From Clostridiaceae bacterium Marseille-Q4145 (GTDB taxonomy: Bacteria; Bacillota; Clostridia; Lachnospirales; Lachnospiraceae), in contig JAGTTP010000001.1 in the NCBI GenBank assembly GCA_018223365.1, positions 310,001 to 374,000 on the forward strand: a DNA stretch of 64,000 nt. Reading direction: 5' to 3'. Both the position numbers and the translations under genes were made by a program. Below are positions 35,160 to 43,666 of this stretch, one piece after another (within the stretch, counting starts at the first letter, position 1; every line of letters begins with the position of its first letter). Below the pieces are notes generated by a model that was not told the origin of the DNA, did no database searches, and saw only the letters and a program-made list of their open reading frames with translations.

Positions 35160-35320
35160 GCTGGGTCTATATCAAAAACGTGCCCTAAAAGTTCCTGTTT
35201 TTATTTAAAATAACATGCTTCGAAACACGAAATGGGTCTATGCATCAGAAAATGAACTTTTGTTCCTGCATTTTTTCTTTTTGCGGGAACATTTTTCAAC
35301 TTTTCTGTACATAGACCCAT
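35160..35320. repeat. Palindromic intergenic element with three TGGGTCTAT copies
   Basis: The 235-base gap between convergent aroC and the GH13 gene holds a large imperfect palindrome. ATGGGTCTATG (35232-35242) pairs perfectly with CATAGACCCAT (35310-35320); inside, CAGAAAA pairs with TTTTCTG and GTTCCTGCA (35262-35270) with TGCGGGAAC (35282-35290) around a T-rich loop. A third, direct copy of TGGGTCTAT (35162-35170) followed by AAAAGTTCCTG suggests a partial copy of the left arm. It could end transcription from both sides or be a non-coding mobile/repeat element. Confidence 0.65.
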
Positions 35321-35348
35321 CTTCATTTTCAGAAATAAAATGATAACA

Positions 35349-37049
35349 CTATCGGAAACTCTTCACCCAGTTCACCAGAGAATCATGATAGACATTGTCT
35401 GCCACATCTTTCTTCATCTGCTCCGTAACCGGGCCATTCTTGGCAAGTTTCTGAAAAACTGCCTGCTGTAACTCTTCCACCGTCATCTCTTCGTAAGGTT
35501 TGTCCGGAACCTGGACCGGAGCCACGGTTTCCTCTTTGAGGGCAGCCTTATGCTGACCATCTGTGTTCATCTGTACTCCTTCTTCCGGGGCAGGTTTAGC
35601 TGACTGTTGTGTCATAGATTCCTTTTTCTGAGCAGCTTCAACGATCGGCTGTTGTACCGGAGATGTTTCGATCGGTTCCAACTCCACCGGTGCCAGATCC
35701 TTGTCTGCCTCCTCTGCCGGAATCCAGATCTCTCCGCTGTTGCCGTCGATCTGCACCCGCAGCTGTCCGTCCCCGCTCACTTTTCTGCCGGACAGAGCCC
35801 CCACATAGGCTCCACCTGCCGGAACAGAAAATTCTGCACCATTATCATCATTATTCACCATGACAATCACACTCTTTCCATCAAGAGTTCTGGAAAACGC
35901 ATACTGGCGGTTCTGAAGCATCAGTTCCTTATAATCTCCATAAGAAAGTTCTTTCGTATGCTGGCGGATACGGCCCAGAGCTGCGATGAGCTTTGTGCAG
36001 GGATTCTCTTCTGCTGCATTCGCATAGTCTGCAAGATTCAGTGCCGGACGGATGGAATCATCGGAATACCGCTCCTTCTTTCCCTCAATACCGAACTCAG
36101 AACCGTAGTAGACAGACGGCACTCCCGGCAATGTATATAATAGTATATGAACCGGTGTAAAATGTGCCTTATTCTGAAGCTTTGTATAGATACGCTCCAC
36201 ATCATGATTATCCACGAAATTATAAAGCTTCAGGCCTTCCGGACGGTTGCCGCCCATCTCATAAAGCCGCTTTACCGTATGGGCAATTTCAAAATAGTTA
36301 TGGTCATTGTGTCCGGAATACAATGCTTTGTGCAACTGATAATTCGTTACCGAATGAAGGGTGCCTTCATTGACCCAGCGGCTGTAATCTCCATGAATCA
36401 CCTCGCCCATGAGCCAGAAATCCGGTTTTACCTCATTGGCCGTCCGACGCAGTGCCTTCATATATTCAAAGTCAAGTACATCTGCTGCATCCAGACGGAT
36501 CCCATCCACATCAAACTCGCTGACCCAATAACGGATGACATCACAGATATAGTCCCTGACTGCCGGATTATGCTGGTTTAATTTGACCAGCAGATTATAG
36601 CCTCCCCAGTTCTCGTAGGAGAATCCATCGTTATATTCATTATTTCCCTGAAAATTCACATTGCAGTACCAGTCCTTATAAGGAGACTGTTCCCGGTTCT
36701 TCTGCAGGTCTTTGAATGCGAAAAAGTCACGACCCGTGTGGTTGAATACTCCGTCAAAGATCACACGGATCCCCTGCTCATGACATTCTTTCACAAATGC
36801 CTTCAAATCCTCGTTAGTGCCAAGGCGGCTGTCCAGCTTTTTATAATCGGTGGTCTCGTAACCATGTCCCACAGACTCAAACAACGGTCCAATATAAAGT
36901 GCATTGAATCCTGTTTTCTTTATATGCTCTATCCAGGGCACCAACGTATTCAGCCTGTGAATCGGCTCTCCATAGTCATTCTGCTTTGGCGCTCCCGTCA
37001 GTCCCAACGGATAAATGTGATAAAACACTGCCTCATCATACCATGCCAT
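35349..37049 (-). CDS. GH13 alpha-amylase-family enzyme with long C-terminal tail
   Basis: 566 residues, no signal peptide, so probably cytoplasmic glycogen/maltodextrin metabolism. Catalytic (beta/alpha)8 motifs: DGVFNHTGRD, GIRLDAAD (nucleophile Asp about 187), LMGEVIHG (acid/base Glu about 216) and FVDNHD (Asp about 283). A beta-sandwich domain follows. From about 455 a Pro/Gln/Glu-rich linker leads to a helical end module (PYEEMTVEELQQAVFQKLAKN). ATG at 37049 has GGAGGG at good spacing and is preferred to a start at 37076. Substrate is not clear: neopullulanase, maltase or trehalose-type activities are all possible. Confidence 0.88.
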   Translation of the reverse strand: MAWYDEAVFYHIYPLGLTGAPKQNDYGEPIHRLNTLVPWIEHIKKTGFNALYIGPLFESVGHGYETTDYKKLDSRLGTNEDLKAFVKECHEQGIRVIFDGVFNHTGRDFFAFKDLQKNREQSPYKDWYCNVNFQGNNEYNDGFSYENWGGYNLLVKLNQHNPAVRDYICDVIRYWVSEFDVDGIRLDAADVLDFEYMKALRRTANEVKPDFWLMGEVIHGDYSRWVNEGTLHSVTNYQLHKALYSGHNDHNYFEIAHTVKRLYEMGGNRPEGLKLYNFVDNHDVERIYTKLQNKAHFTPVHILLYTLPGVPSVYYGSEFGIEGKKERYSDDSIRPALNLADYANAAEENPCTKLIAALGRIRQHTKELSYGDYKELMLQNRQYAFSRTLDGKSVIVMVNNDDNGAEFSVPAGGAYVGALSGRKVSGDGQLRVQIDGNSGEIWIPAEEADKDLAPVELEPIETSPVQQPIVEAAQKKESMTQQSAKPAPEEGVQMNTDGQHKAALKEETVAPVQVPDKPYEEMTVEELQQAVFQKLAKNGPVTEQMKKDVADNVYHDSLVNWVKSFR

Positions 37050-37135
37050 ATAATCATATCCCTCCAGATTTTTCATGTTGTCAGATGACAGTCCTGATTT
37101 GCAGAACTGTCACTTTCTGTATGATACCACATTCT

Positions 37136-38032
37136 TCAATCATATGCCACACTCCACAGCACAGAGTTCAGGAAACCCGAAAGTGTTTTTTCCAAGATCT
37201 GAATTCCTCTTAGACTTTCTTCCTTCGGATTTCTGTGCACTAACATATAGGAAATCATCGGTGGCGCATCCACTTCCAGTTCATAAATTCTGACCGTCGG
37301 AAGTATTTCTTTTAATCCGACCGCCACCGAAATTGGACATACTGTCCACAACCCCGGAATCTCTATATAGTTTCTTACAAGTGAAGCATTATCCACGCTT
37401 ACATAAGGATTTTTTCCCGGATCCCACCAATATTCATGCCAGGCCTGAATTGGAAGATTTGATGCCAAATAAATTTCTTTTTCTGCCTGCAATTGTTCTG
37501 GATGTATCGTATTCTTCCCGCTCAGTTCCTCTCCCGCTATGACCACCAGCCGCTCTTTTAAAATTTCTTTGGCCTGAATATTTTTGCACCGCATTTCCCA
37601 GTTCACAAATCCAACATCCACTTCCCTGGACTCCACCAGACTGTAAATTTCCGAGGACTGCTGCGTACGGATATTCAATGTCACCGAAGTCTGTGAAAGC
37701 TGCCTGTATAAAGGCATCATCGTATACAGATTCAACCGGTTTGTTCCTGCCACTGTCAGCATCATCTCTTTTTCATGTTCTTTTAAAAGCTGGGTCTTTT
37801 TCCATAGCGAAATCCACTGTTCTGCAAGGCCTGTAAACTGTTTTCCGGCAGGCGTCAGTTCCATCTGCCGTACTCCTTTTTGCCGCACTAGCAGAGATGT
37901 ACCCAGTTCCATTTCCAGCGCCTGCAGACGATGACTTGCTGTTGACTGTGTGATAAAAAGCTTATCTGCCGCATCTGAAATACTTTTGCTGGACGCAATA
38001 ACAAGAAATGTTTCAATATCTGAAAAATCCAT
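37136..38032 (-). CDS. LysR-family transcriptional regulator (paralog 1)
   Basis: 298 residues. N-terminal winged helix (IETFLVIASSKSISDAADKLFITQSTASHRLQALE) and a C-terminal effector-binding domain. It is divergent from the HpcH-type aldolase gene at 38155, with 122 A/T-rich bases between, so it probably controls that gene. It is clearly a paralog of the LysR at 41286: both share the pattern SLWKxTQxLxxxxExMxLTV, LNIRTxQSSExYxL and DxGFVN. Effector unknown; by context an oxo-acid. Confidence 0.9.
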   Translation of the reverse strand: MDFSDIETFLVIASSKSISDAADKLFITQSTASHRLQALEMELGTSLLVRQKGVRQMELTPAGKQFTGLAEQWISLWKKTQLLKEHEKEMMLTVAGTNRLNLYTMMPLYRQLSQTSVTLNIRTQQSSEIYSLVESREVDVGFVNWEMRCKNIQAKEILKERLVVIAGEELSGKNTIHPEQLQAEKEIYLASNLPIQAWHEYWWDPGKNPYVSVDNASLVRNYIEIPGLWTVCPISVAVGLKEILPTVRIYELEVDAPPMISYMLVHRNPKEESLRGIQILEKTLSGFLNSVLWSVAYD

Positions 38033-38154
38033 GCGTTCCTCCTCTTTAATAGTTTATTTTTCGATATTATATACCTTTTTTATTTATTTGTATATTATTA
38101 TAATGGATGATACAATTTTCTTAAAGAAATTTATTTTGAAAGGAGTTTTCTTCT

Positions 38155-38904
38155 ATGAACTTGAAAGAAAAAGCATTATCCGGTCAGAAAATCTTCGGAA
38201 CCATGATTCGTATTCAGCGCAGTCCCGCCATTGCCTACGCCGCAAAAAATTCTGGTCTCGATTTTGTCATGTACGACTGTGAGCATTCCAGTTATACCAT
38301 GGAAAACCTTCACGACTTATTTGTCACTGGAAACGCACTTGGACTCGAAAGTTTTCTCCGGGTTCCAGAGCTGAGAAGAAGCTACATTTCCAGAGCGCTG
38401 GATCTGGGTGCCTCCGGAGTCATGGTTCCCATGCTGAACACCGGCGACATGGCAGCTGACCTGGTGTCCTATTCCAAATATCTTCCCATCGGGGAACGTG
38501 GATTTACAGCCTGTGGTGCCCATTCTGATTATCGCGGCGGAAAGCATCTCGATGTTATGGCCGAGGGAAATGCAAGAACTATCAGCATTGCCCAGATTGA
38601 GACAGTGACTGCTCTGGAAAATATTGATGCCATTGCTGCCACTGATGGTTTGGATGCACTTCTGATTGGTCCGAATGATCTCTCTATCTCCCTTGGCATT
38701 CCAGGAAAACTGACTGCTCCTGAGGAGCTTAACGCCATTCAACTTGTGATTGATGCCTGCAAACGACACCATAAACTGTTTGGCATGCACGCAGGTCCAA
38801 ATCTTCTTAAAATGTTCTATCAGGATCTTGATATTGTCATGATGAAGACCGATGTCGATTTTCTGACCGAAGGATTTCAGTCAGTAAAGAACTGTTTTCA
38901 ATAA
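38155..38904 (+). CDS. HpcH/HpaI-family class II (metal-dependent) aldolase
   Basis: 249-residue TIM-barrel aldolase of the type that cleaves 4-hydroxy-2-oxo acids to pyruvate and an aldehyde. Family residues: YDCEHSSYTMENL (catalytic His), GASGVMVPMLNT, AQIETVTALENID (metal Glu) and IGPNDLSISLG (metal Asp). Typical names are 2-keto-3-deoxy-rhamnonate or 4-hydroxy-2-oxoheptanedioate aldolase, but the substrate cannot be read out. GGAG precedes the ATG. It shares an island with an RraA aldolase, an aminotransferase and two dicarboxylate symporters. Confidence 0.9.
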   Translation: MNLKEKALSGQKIFGTMIRIQRSPAIAYAAKNSGLDFVMYDCEHSSYTMENLHDLFVTGNALGLESFLRVPELRRSYISRALDLGASGVMVPMLNTGDMAADLVSYSKYLPIGERGFTACGAHSDYRGGKHLDVMAEGNARTISIAQIETVTALENIDAIAATDGLDALLIGPNDLSISLGIPGKLTAPEELNAIQLVIDACKRHHKLFGMHAGPNLLKMFYQDLDIVMMKTDVDFLTEGFQSVKNCFQ

Positions 38905-38913
38905 TTTACAGAC

Positions 38914-38943
38914 AAAAACCCGGTGCACACGCACCGGGTTTTC
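38914..38943. terminator. Bidirectional terminator between the aldolase and symporter genes
   Basis: AAAACCCGGTGC pairs perfectly with GCACCGGGTTTT around a four-base loop. Confidence 0.9.
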
Positions 38944-38956
38944 TGCATTTTCACTT

Positions 38957-40183
38957 TTAGGAATTATAGACATCCTCATTCAGCATACCAAGACTCTTGG
39001 ATACAATCGTTGTACCAGTCAAGTCACCAACATTATTCGCACAGGTTGCAAACGGATCCAGGGTCGGCCATACAGCTGCGATAATCGGAATCAGGGTCAG
39101 TCCTGCATCACCAATCAGAGTCTGAATGATAATGGTGGACATGATAATTCCGGCTCCTTTGACACCAGCTGCTCCGATGGAAAGAATCAGGCTTAAGAAT
39201 ACGAACTGGAAGATTCTTTCTGCAGTCAGCGGAATACCGAACAGGTTGCAGGCAAAGATCGCTACCACTGCAAACTGAATGGCTGCACCGTCCATGTTGC
39301 AGGTGTTTCCAAGCGGAAGAGTAAATCCATATACTTTCTCTGAACATCCCAGCTTCTCATCTGCTACTTTGATGGATACCGGAAGGGTTGCTGCAGAGGA
39401 AGTAGTCGTAAACGCAACCAGCATGGATGCAGATGCCTCTTTAAAAAATTTGCTTACCTTCAGATGACCTATGAATTTCAGCACTAACGGATAGAATACC
39501 AATGCAAAAATAACAATCGTCACATCAATGGTAGCAATAAATACGATAACCTCTTTCATCATGGCACCTGATACGGTGGATACCATAGATGCCATCAGAG
39601 AAAGAATACCGATCGGAGAAATGGCAATGACATACTCTGTGATCTTCAGCATGGTCTCATTTCCCTCGTCGATAAATTTAATTACCATGGATGCTTTCTC
39701 GCCAAGAGCCAGCAATGCAACACCAAGGAACAGGCAGAACACAATGATCTGAATCATGTTTCCCTCTGCCATGGCTTTCACGATATTGCTCGGGAACCAG
39801 GAAATAATGTTGTCAATCATGCTGAAATCTGCTGCCTCTGCCGCTTCTCCGGCAAGTGCAAAATCCGTGATGTTTTTACCAGGCTGGGTAATTAATCCAC
39901 CAATCACACCAAATACAGATGCTGCTGCAGAAGATGCAACATAATAGAGAACAATTCTTCCACCTACAGAACGAAGCTGCTTGCCGTTCTGCATCTTACA
40001 GATACCATTGGTAATACTGAAAAATACAAGCGGTACAATCAGCATTTTCAACAGATTCAGAAAAATGTCTCCAAGCGGTGATAATACTTCTGCTGCTTCC
40101 GGTGAAACTATGCCAATCAGGACACCGATTACAATCGCTGTCAGAATCTGCGCCCACAGAGGAGCTTTAACTAGTTTTTTCAT
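38957..40183 (-). CDS. Dicarboxylate/amino-acid:cation symporter (DAACS family), copy 1
   Basis: 408 residues with about eight membrane helices and two re-entrant loops. The DAACS core is plain: the serine-rich hairpin FTTTSSAATLPVSIKVA, GNTCNMDGAAIQ (Na/substrate site), and the second hairpin with GVKGAGII. Transports glutamate, aspartate or C4-dicarboxylates with Na or H. Downstream of rraA (225 bases, with a terminator between), so probably its own unit. The C terminus ends LNEDVYNS; the second symporter at 43667 ends SIDKDVYNS, pointing to common origin. Confidence 0.92.
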   Translation of the reverse strand: MKKLVKAPLWAQILTAIVIGVLIGIVSPEAAEVLSPLGDIFLNLLKMLIVPLVFFSITNGICKMQNGKQLRSVGGRIVLYYVASSAAASVFGVIGGLITQPGKNITDFALAGEAAEAADFSMIDNIISWFPSNIVKAMAEGNMIQIIVFCLFLGVALLALGEKASMVIKFIDEGNETMLKITEYVIAISPIGILSLMASMVSTVSGAMMKEVIVFIATIDVTIVIFALVFYPLVLKFIGHLKVSKFFKEASASMLVAFTTTSSAATLPVSIKVADEKLGCSEKVYGFTLPLGNTCNMDGAAIQFAVVAIFACNLFGIPLTAERIFQFVFLSLILSIGAAGVKGAGIIMSTIIIQTLIGDAGLTLIPIIAAVWPTLDPFATCANNVGDLTGTTIVSKSLGMLNEDVYNS

Positions 40184-40326
40184 GATACATCCCTTTCATT
40201 CATCATGCGTATCGCTTTTTTGTAACACCGGTATTAACTGAATTTTATTTTACGCTTCAAAATAATATCTGTAAAACAAAGCTTTTCTATATTAAATATT
40301 TGAATTTTTTATTTGCCGTAAAATTT

Positions 40327-40356
40327 AAAATCCGGGGACAAAAATCCCCGGATTTT
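40327..40356 (-). terminator. Terminator after the RraA-family gene
   Basis: AAAATCCGGGGA and TCCCCGGATTTT pair perfectly around ACAAAAA; it works on the minus strand with TTTTAAATTTT following. Confidence 0.85.
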
Positions 40357-40408
40357 CTCTGTCTTTTATAAAAATTTGCGTTTTAGAGAACGAAGAGTCT
40401 CTCCGGCA

Positions 40409-41089
40409 TTAATCTACAAACTCGAATCCGACTTCTTTCAGCTTGTCATCAACCCACGGACGAACCCACTCGCCTTTGGTCAGGATGCCTTCCAGCTGCT
40501 TCTCCTCGCTGTCATGCCAAGCTTTTGCTTTTTTAGCAAGCTCCTCTGCATCTTCCGGACGGATTACCAGAAGTCCGTCTGCATCTCCGACAATGATATC
40601 ACCAGGATTGATAATGATTCCTGCGAAGGATACCGGGAAGTTCATCTCGCCCGGGCCATTCTTGTAAGGTCCGTTCGGGGTAACGCCTTTTGCGTATACA
40701 GGGAAATCAAGCTCTCTTAAAGCTGCGCTGTCACGTACACATCCGTCAATGATGATACCTGCAAGTCCTCTGGATTTTGCATAGTTGCTCATGATCTCTC
40801 CGCAAAGGGAACGGCTTAAGCTTCCTTTGTTAGCCAAAACGATAACGTCTCCCGGCTGTGCCATATCCAGTGCTTTGTGGAACAGAAGGTTGTCTCCTGC
40901 CGGTGCATTTACGGTAAATGCGGTTCCCAGAATCTTTGCATTCGGATTCAACGGAAAGATGCTTGCATCTACTGCTGCGATTCTTCCCATGTTGTCGTCG
41001 ATATTAGCTACCGGAATTTCTCTGAACGCTTCTACAAGCTCTTTTGCCGGTCTCTCGAAATTTCTTTTAATTTTGCATCCTGCTGGCAT
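40409..41089 (-). CDS. RraA-family protein, probable 4-hydroxy-4-methyl-2-oxoglutarate-type aldolase
   Basis: 226 residues. The fold that includes the RNase E inhibitor RraA and the HMG/CHA aldolases. Here the aldolase residues are present: GIIIDGCVRDSAALRE (Arg-Asp pair for pyruvate enolate and metal) and PVYAKG, with MSNYAKSRGLAG before; this favours a pyruvate aldolase/oxaloacetate decarboxylase over an RNase regulator, all the more because Firmicutes lack the E. coli RraA target arrangement. Divergent from the LysR at 41286. AGGAAT precedes the ATG only weakly. Confidence 0.87.
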   Translation of the reverse strand: MPAGCKIKRNFERPAKELVEAFREIPVANIDDNMGRIAAVDASIFPLNPNAKILGTAFTVNAPAGDNLLFHKALDMAQPGDVIVLANKGSLSRSLCGEIMSNYAKSRGLAGIIIDGCVRDSAALRELDFPVYAKGVTPNGPYKNGPGEMNFPVSFAGIIINPGDIIVGDADGLLVIRPEDAEELAKKAKAWHDSEEKQLEGILTKGEWVRPWVDDKLKEVGFEFVD

Positions 41090-41172
41090 AATTAAATTCC
41101 TCTCTTCCTCATGTATCTATCCATCTCTGGATGTTCCTTTATTTGCCTATATCATAACATATAAAATATTGA

Positions 41173-41201
41173 TTGAAAAACGCATCTTTTTTTTGTATAA
41201 T
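41173..41201 (+). promoter_or_regulatory. Promoter for the second LysR gene
   Basis: TTGAAA (41173-41178), 17-base spacer, TATAAT (41196-41201), 84 bases before the gene, within the region shared with divergent rraA. Confidence 0.65.
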
Positions 41202-41285
41202 ATAAAGAAATTTTATATTATGTTTGCTGTGTAGACAGTAACTTATATTATTCTTTTTTCGTCAGGAAAGGACTGATAAAATTAT

Positions 41286-42224
41286 ATGAACCTCTCCGAA
41301 ATTGAGACATTTCTCGCAATTGTCAATACCAAAAGTATTACAAAAACTGCAGATCTTCTGTTTCTGTCCCAGCCTACAGTCAGCCATCGCCTGACTTCCC
41401 TGGAGACAGAGCTGAACTTTCCTCTGGTCATCCGGAAGAAAGGCCACAAGCAGGTGGAACTGACTCCCAAAGGCATTGAATTTATTTCCATTGCCGAGCG
41501 TTGGATGTCCCTTTGGAAGGAAACCCAGGCACTGCAGCATAATCAGGAGCGAATGCTCCTTACGGTAGGTTGTACAGACAGCCCAAATCTCACGTTACTG
41601 GCTCCGCTATACCTGCAGATTATGAACAGTGATTGCATGATGGATCTGAACATCCGGACGCACCAGTCCTCAGAGCTTTACGGACTTCTGAACAATCATG
41701 ATATTGATATCGGCTTTGTCAATCATCATCTGCATTACAAAAATATTATTGCAGAAAAACTGTTTGATGAGCGGCTTTATCTGATTCAGTCCGAGCAGCC
41801 GGTCATTCCCAAGCCACAGGTACATACGGATGAACTGGATTCTTCCATGGAATTATTTTTAAGCTGGGATGATAATTTTCAGATCTGGCATGAACGATGG
41901 CTTGCTGATTCCCAGCGACCTCACTTTGCTGCTGATACCATCACCTTGCTGAACCGTATGTGGGTCGATCGTCGTCAATGGATCATCGCCCCGGAATCCG
42001 TTATTCTGGAACTCTCCAGATACCGTTCCGTTTATGTCAGTGAACTGATAAACGAGCCTCCTTACAGAGTCCATTATCGTATCAAGCATAAATTTCCAAA
42101 GCTGACCAGCGAAAAGGCTGTTACGCTTTTTGACCAGATGCTGGATCTGTATCTAGGCAGCCGGGAAGTTGATATTCCTATCGGAACCGTATGGTGCAGC
42201 AGACAGTCTCCTTCTCTTTTTTAA
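41286..42224 (+). CDS. LysR-family transcriptional regulator (paralog 2)
   Basis: 312 residues: winged helix (IETFLAIVNTKSITKTADLLFLSQPTVSHRLTSLE) and effector domain. It is divergent from the RraA-type aldolase, mirroring paralog 1, which is divergent from the HpcH aldolase. The two regulators and two aldolases thus form a duplicated regulator-enzyme layout. The C-terminal tail is about 15 residues longer than in paralog 1. Likely target: rraA and perhaps a symporter. Confidence 0.9.
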   Translation: MNLSEIETFLAIVNTKSITKTADLLFLSQPTVSHRLTSLETELNFPLVIRKKGHKQVELTPKGIEFISIAERWMSLWKETQALQHNQERMLLTVGCTDSPNLTLLAPLYLQIMNSDCMMDLNIRTHQSSELYGLLNNHDIDIGFVNHHLHYKNIIAEKLFDERLYLIQSEQPVIPKPQVHTDELDSSMELFLSWDDNFQIWHERWLADSQRPHFAADTITLLNRMWVDRRQWIIAPESVILELSRYRSVYVSELINEPPYRVHYRIKHKFPKLTSEKAVTLFDQMLDLYLGSREVDIPIGTVWCSRQSPSLF

Positions 42225-42235
42225 TATTTTTCCGT

Positions 42236-42282
42236 AACAGAAAAAGACCGCCGCAGAACCTTCTGCACGGTCTTTTTCTGTT
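42236..42282. terminator. Bidirectional terminator
   Basis: AACAGAAAAAGACCG pairs perfectly with CGGTCTTTTTCTGTT, with an inner GCAGAA/TTCTGC hairpin; it separates the convergent LysR and aminotransferase genes. Confidence 0.9.
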
Positions 42283-42315
42283 GTTGGAATATATACAAAC
42301 TGAGATCTTATAACC

Positions 42316-43494
42316 TTATTTTCTTAACGCTTCTACTGCGTCTTTGATTCTTGCACATGCCTCTACCAGCTCGTCATAGCTGCATGCATAAGAAAGTCTG
42401 ATGTAGCCTTCACCCTCAGATCCGAACGCAGATCCCGGAACCATAGCCACTTTTGCAGTCTCCAGCAGATACTCAGCCATCTCCATGGAAGATTTGCCAA
42501 GCTCTTTGATGTTCATAAAGATGTAAAATGCACCCTGCGGGTTGTTGCAGCTGATGCCATCAATCTCATTCAGTGCTTTTACGACATAGTCTTTTCTGCG
42601 CTGATACTCTTTTCTCATTGCTTCCACATCATCATCACAGTCATTAAGTGCAGTGATTGCTGCTTCCTGTACGAAAGAAGATGCACAGGTGATGGTATAC
42701 TGATGTACACGTACACATGCTTTGATGACTTCTTCCGGAGCACACATATAACCAAGTCTCCATCCGGTCATGGAATATGCTTTGGAGAATCCGCCAAGCT
42801 TGATGGTACGCTCTTTCATTCCCGGAAGGGAAGCGATGCAGATGTGCTTAGTTCCATCATAAGTCAGCTGCTCATAAATCTCATCAGAAATCACCAGAAG
42901 GTCATTCTTAATTGCAATGTCAGCCAGTTTCTTCAGTGTCTCCTCAGAGAACACGCCACCAGTCGGATTGCTTGGGTCTACGATAACGATCATCTTGGTA
43001 CGCTCTGTGATCTTGCTCTCCAGCTCTTCAAAATCGATCTGGAAGTTGTTCTCCTCTTTCAGGCTGTAAGTGATCGGAGTAGCTCCCAGAGAGTTCGGTA
43101 CATGAATGTAGTTCAGCCATACCGGATTCGGTACGAGAACCTCATCACCATCCTCAAGGAAGGCTGCCATTGCTGCGTAAGTAGCTTCACCAACACCAAC
43201 GGTTACCAGAACGTTGGATGCATCGTAATCTACATGATTTCTCTTGTTCTCCCAATCTGCAATTGCTTTACGGATTGCCGGAGTACCATAATTGGAAGTA
43301 TAGAAAACGTTTCCGTTCTCAAGGCTTTTATATGCCGCGTCTTTAATTTTCTGCGGTGTATCAAAATCAGGGCGTCCAATTTCCATATGGATCACCTTTT
43401 CACCTGCCTGCTGCATTTTAGTGGCCTTTTCCATTACGGCACGAATGCCGGAAAACGGAAGGCATTCCATTCTTTTCGCTGTTTTGTAATCCAT
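42316..43494 (-). CDS. PLP-dependent aminotransferase, class I/II
   Basis: 392 residues of the aspartate-aminotransferase fold. Seen: MEIGRPDFDTPQKIK, TVGVGEATYAAMAAFLEDGDEV, PSNPTGGVFSEE, ISDEIYEQLTYDG, and the PLP Lys in LGGFSKAYSMTGWRLGY. Family members named in Firmicutes include aspartate/tyrosine/aromatic transaminases, and specificity cannot be assigned. By context (two dicarboxylate/amino-acid symporters, two pyruvate-type aldolases) it may convert a 4-hydroxy-glutamate-like amino acid to its oxo acid; that is inference. GGAGG precedes the ATG. Confidence 0.9.
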   Translation of the reverse strand: MDYKTAKRMECLPFSGIRAVMEKATKMQQAGEKVIHMEIGRPDFDTPQKIKDAAYKSLENGNVFYTSNYGTPAIRKAIADWENKRNHVDYDASNVLVTVGVGEATYAAMAAFLEDGDEVLVPNPVWLNYIHVPNSLGATPITYSLKEENNFQIDFEELESKITERTKMIVIVDPSNPTGGVFSEETLKKLADIAIKNDLLVISDEIYEQLTYDGTKHICIASLPGMKERTIKLGGFSKAYSMTGWRLGYMCAPEEVIKACVRVHQYTITCASSFVQEAAITALNDCDDDVEAMRKEYQRRKDYVVKALNEIDGISCNNPQGAFYIFMNIKELGKSSMEMAEYLLETAKVAMVPGSAFGSEGEGYIRLSYACSYDELVEACARIKDAVEALRK

Positions 43495-43616
43495 TTCTTT
43501 ATCCTCCTGAATATAGGCTCGTGTTTGATCTGACTCTATGTTAGCATTGCCGTATTATAAAGTCAATTTCATAATTTTAATGAATAATATAGATCGTTTT
43601 TATATTATTTTGTTTT

Positions 43617-43653
43617 AAAAAACCGCACTGCATGTTTTATACAGTGCGGTTTC
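43617..43653 (-). terminator. Terminator after symporter copy 2
   Basis: AAACCGCACTG pairs with CAGTGCGGTTT; on the minus strand it is followed by TTTTTT. Confidence 0.88.
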
Positions 43654-43666
43654 GAAATCGCTATGA

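Noticed and set aside
40409..41089. Ribonuclease E inhibitor RraA
   Set aside because: The aldolase residues (GCVRD and PVYAKG) are present and the context is metabolic, so the RNase-regulator name was not used.
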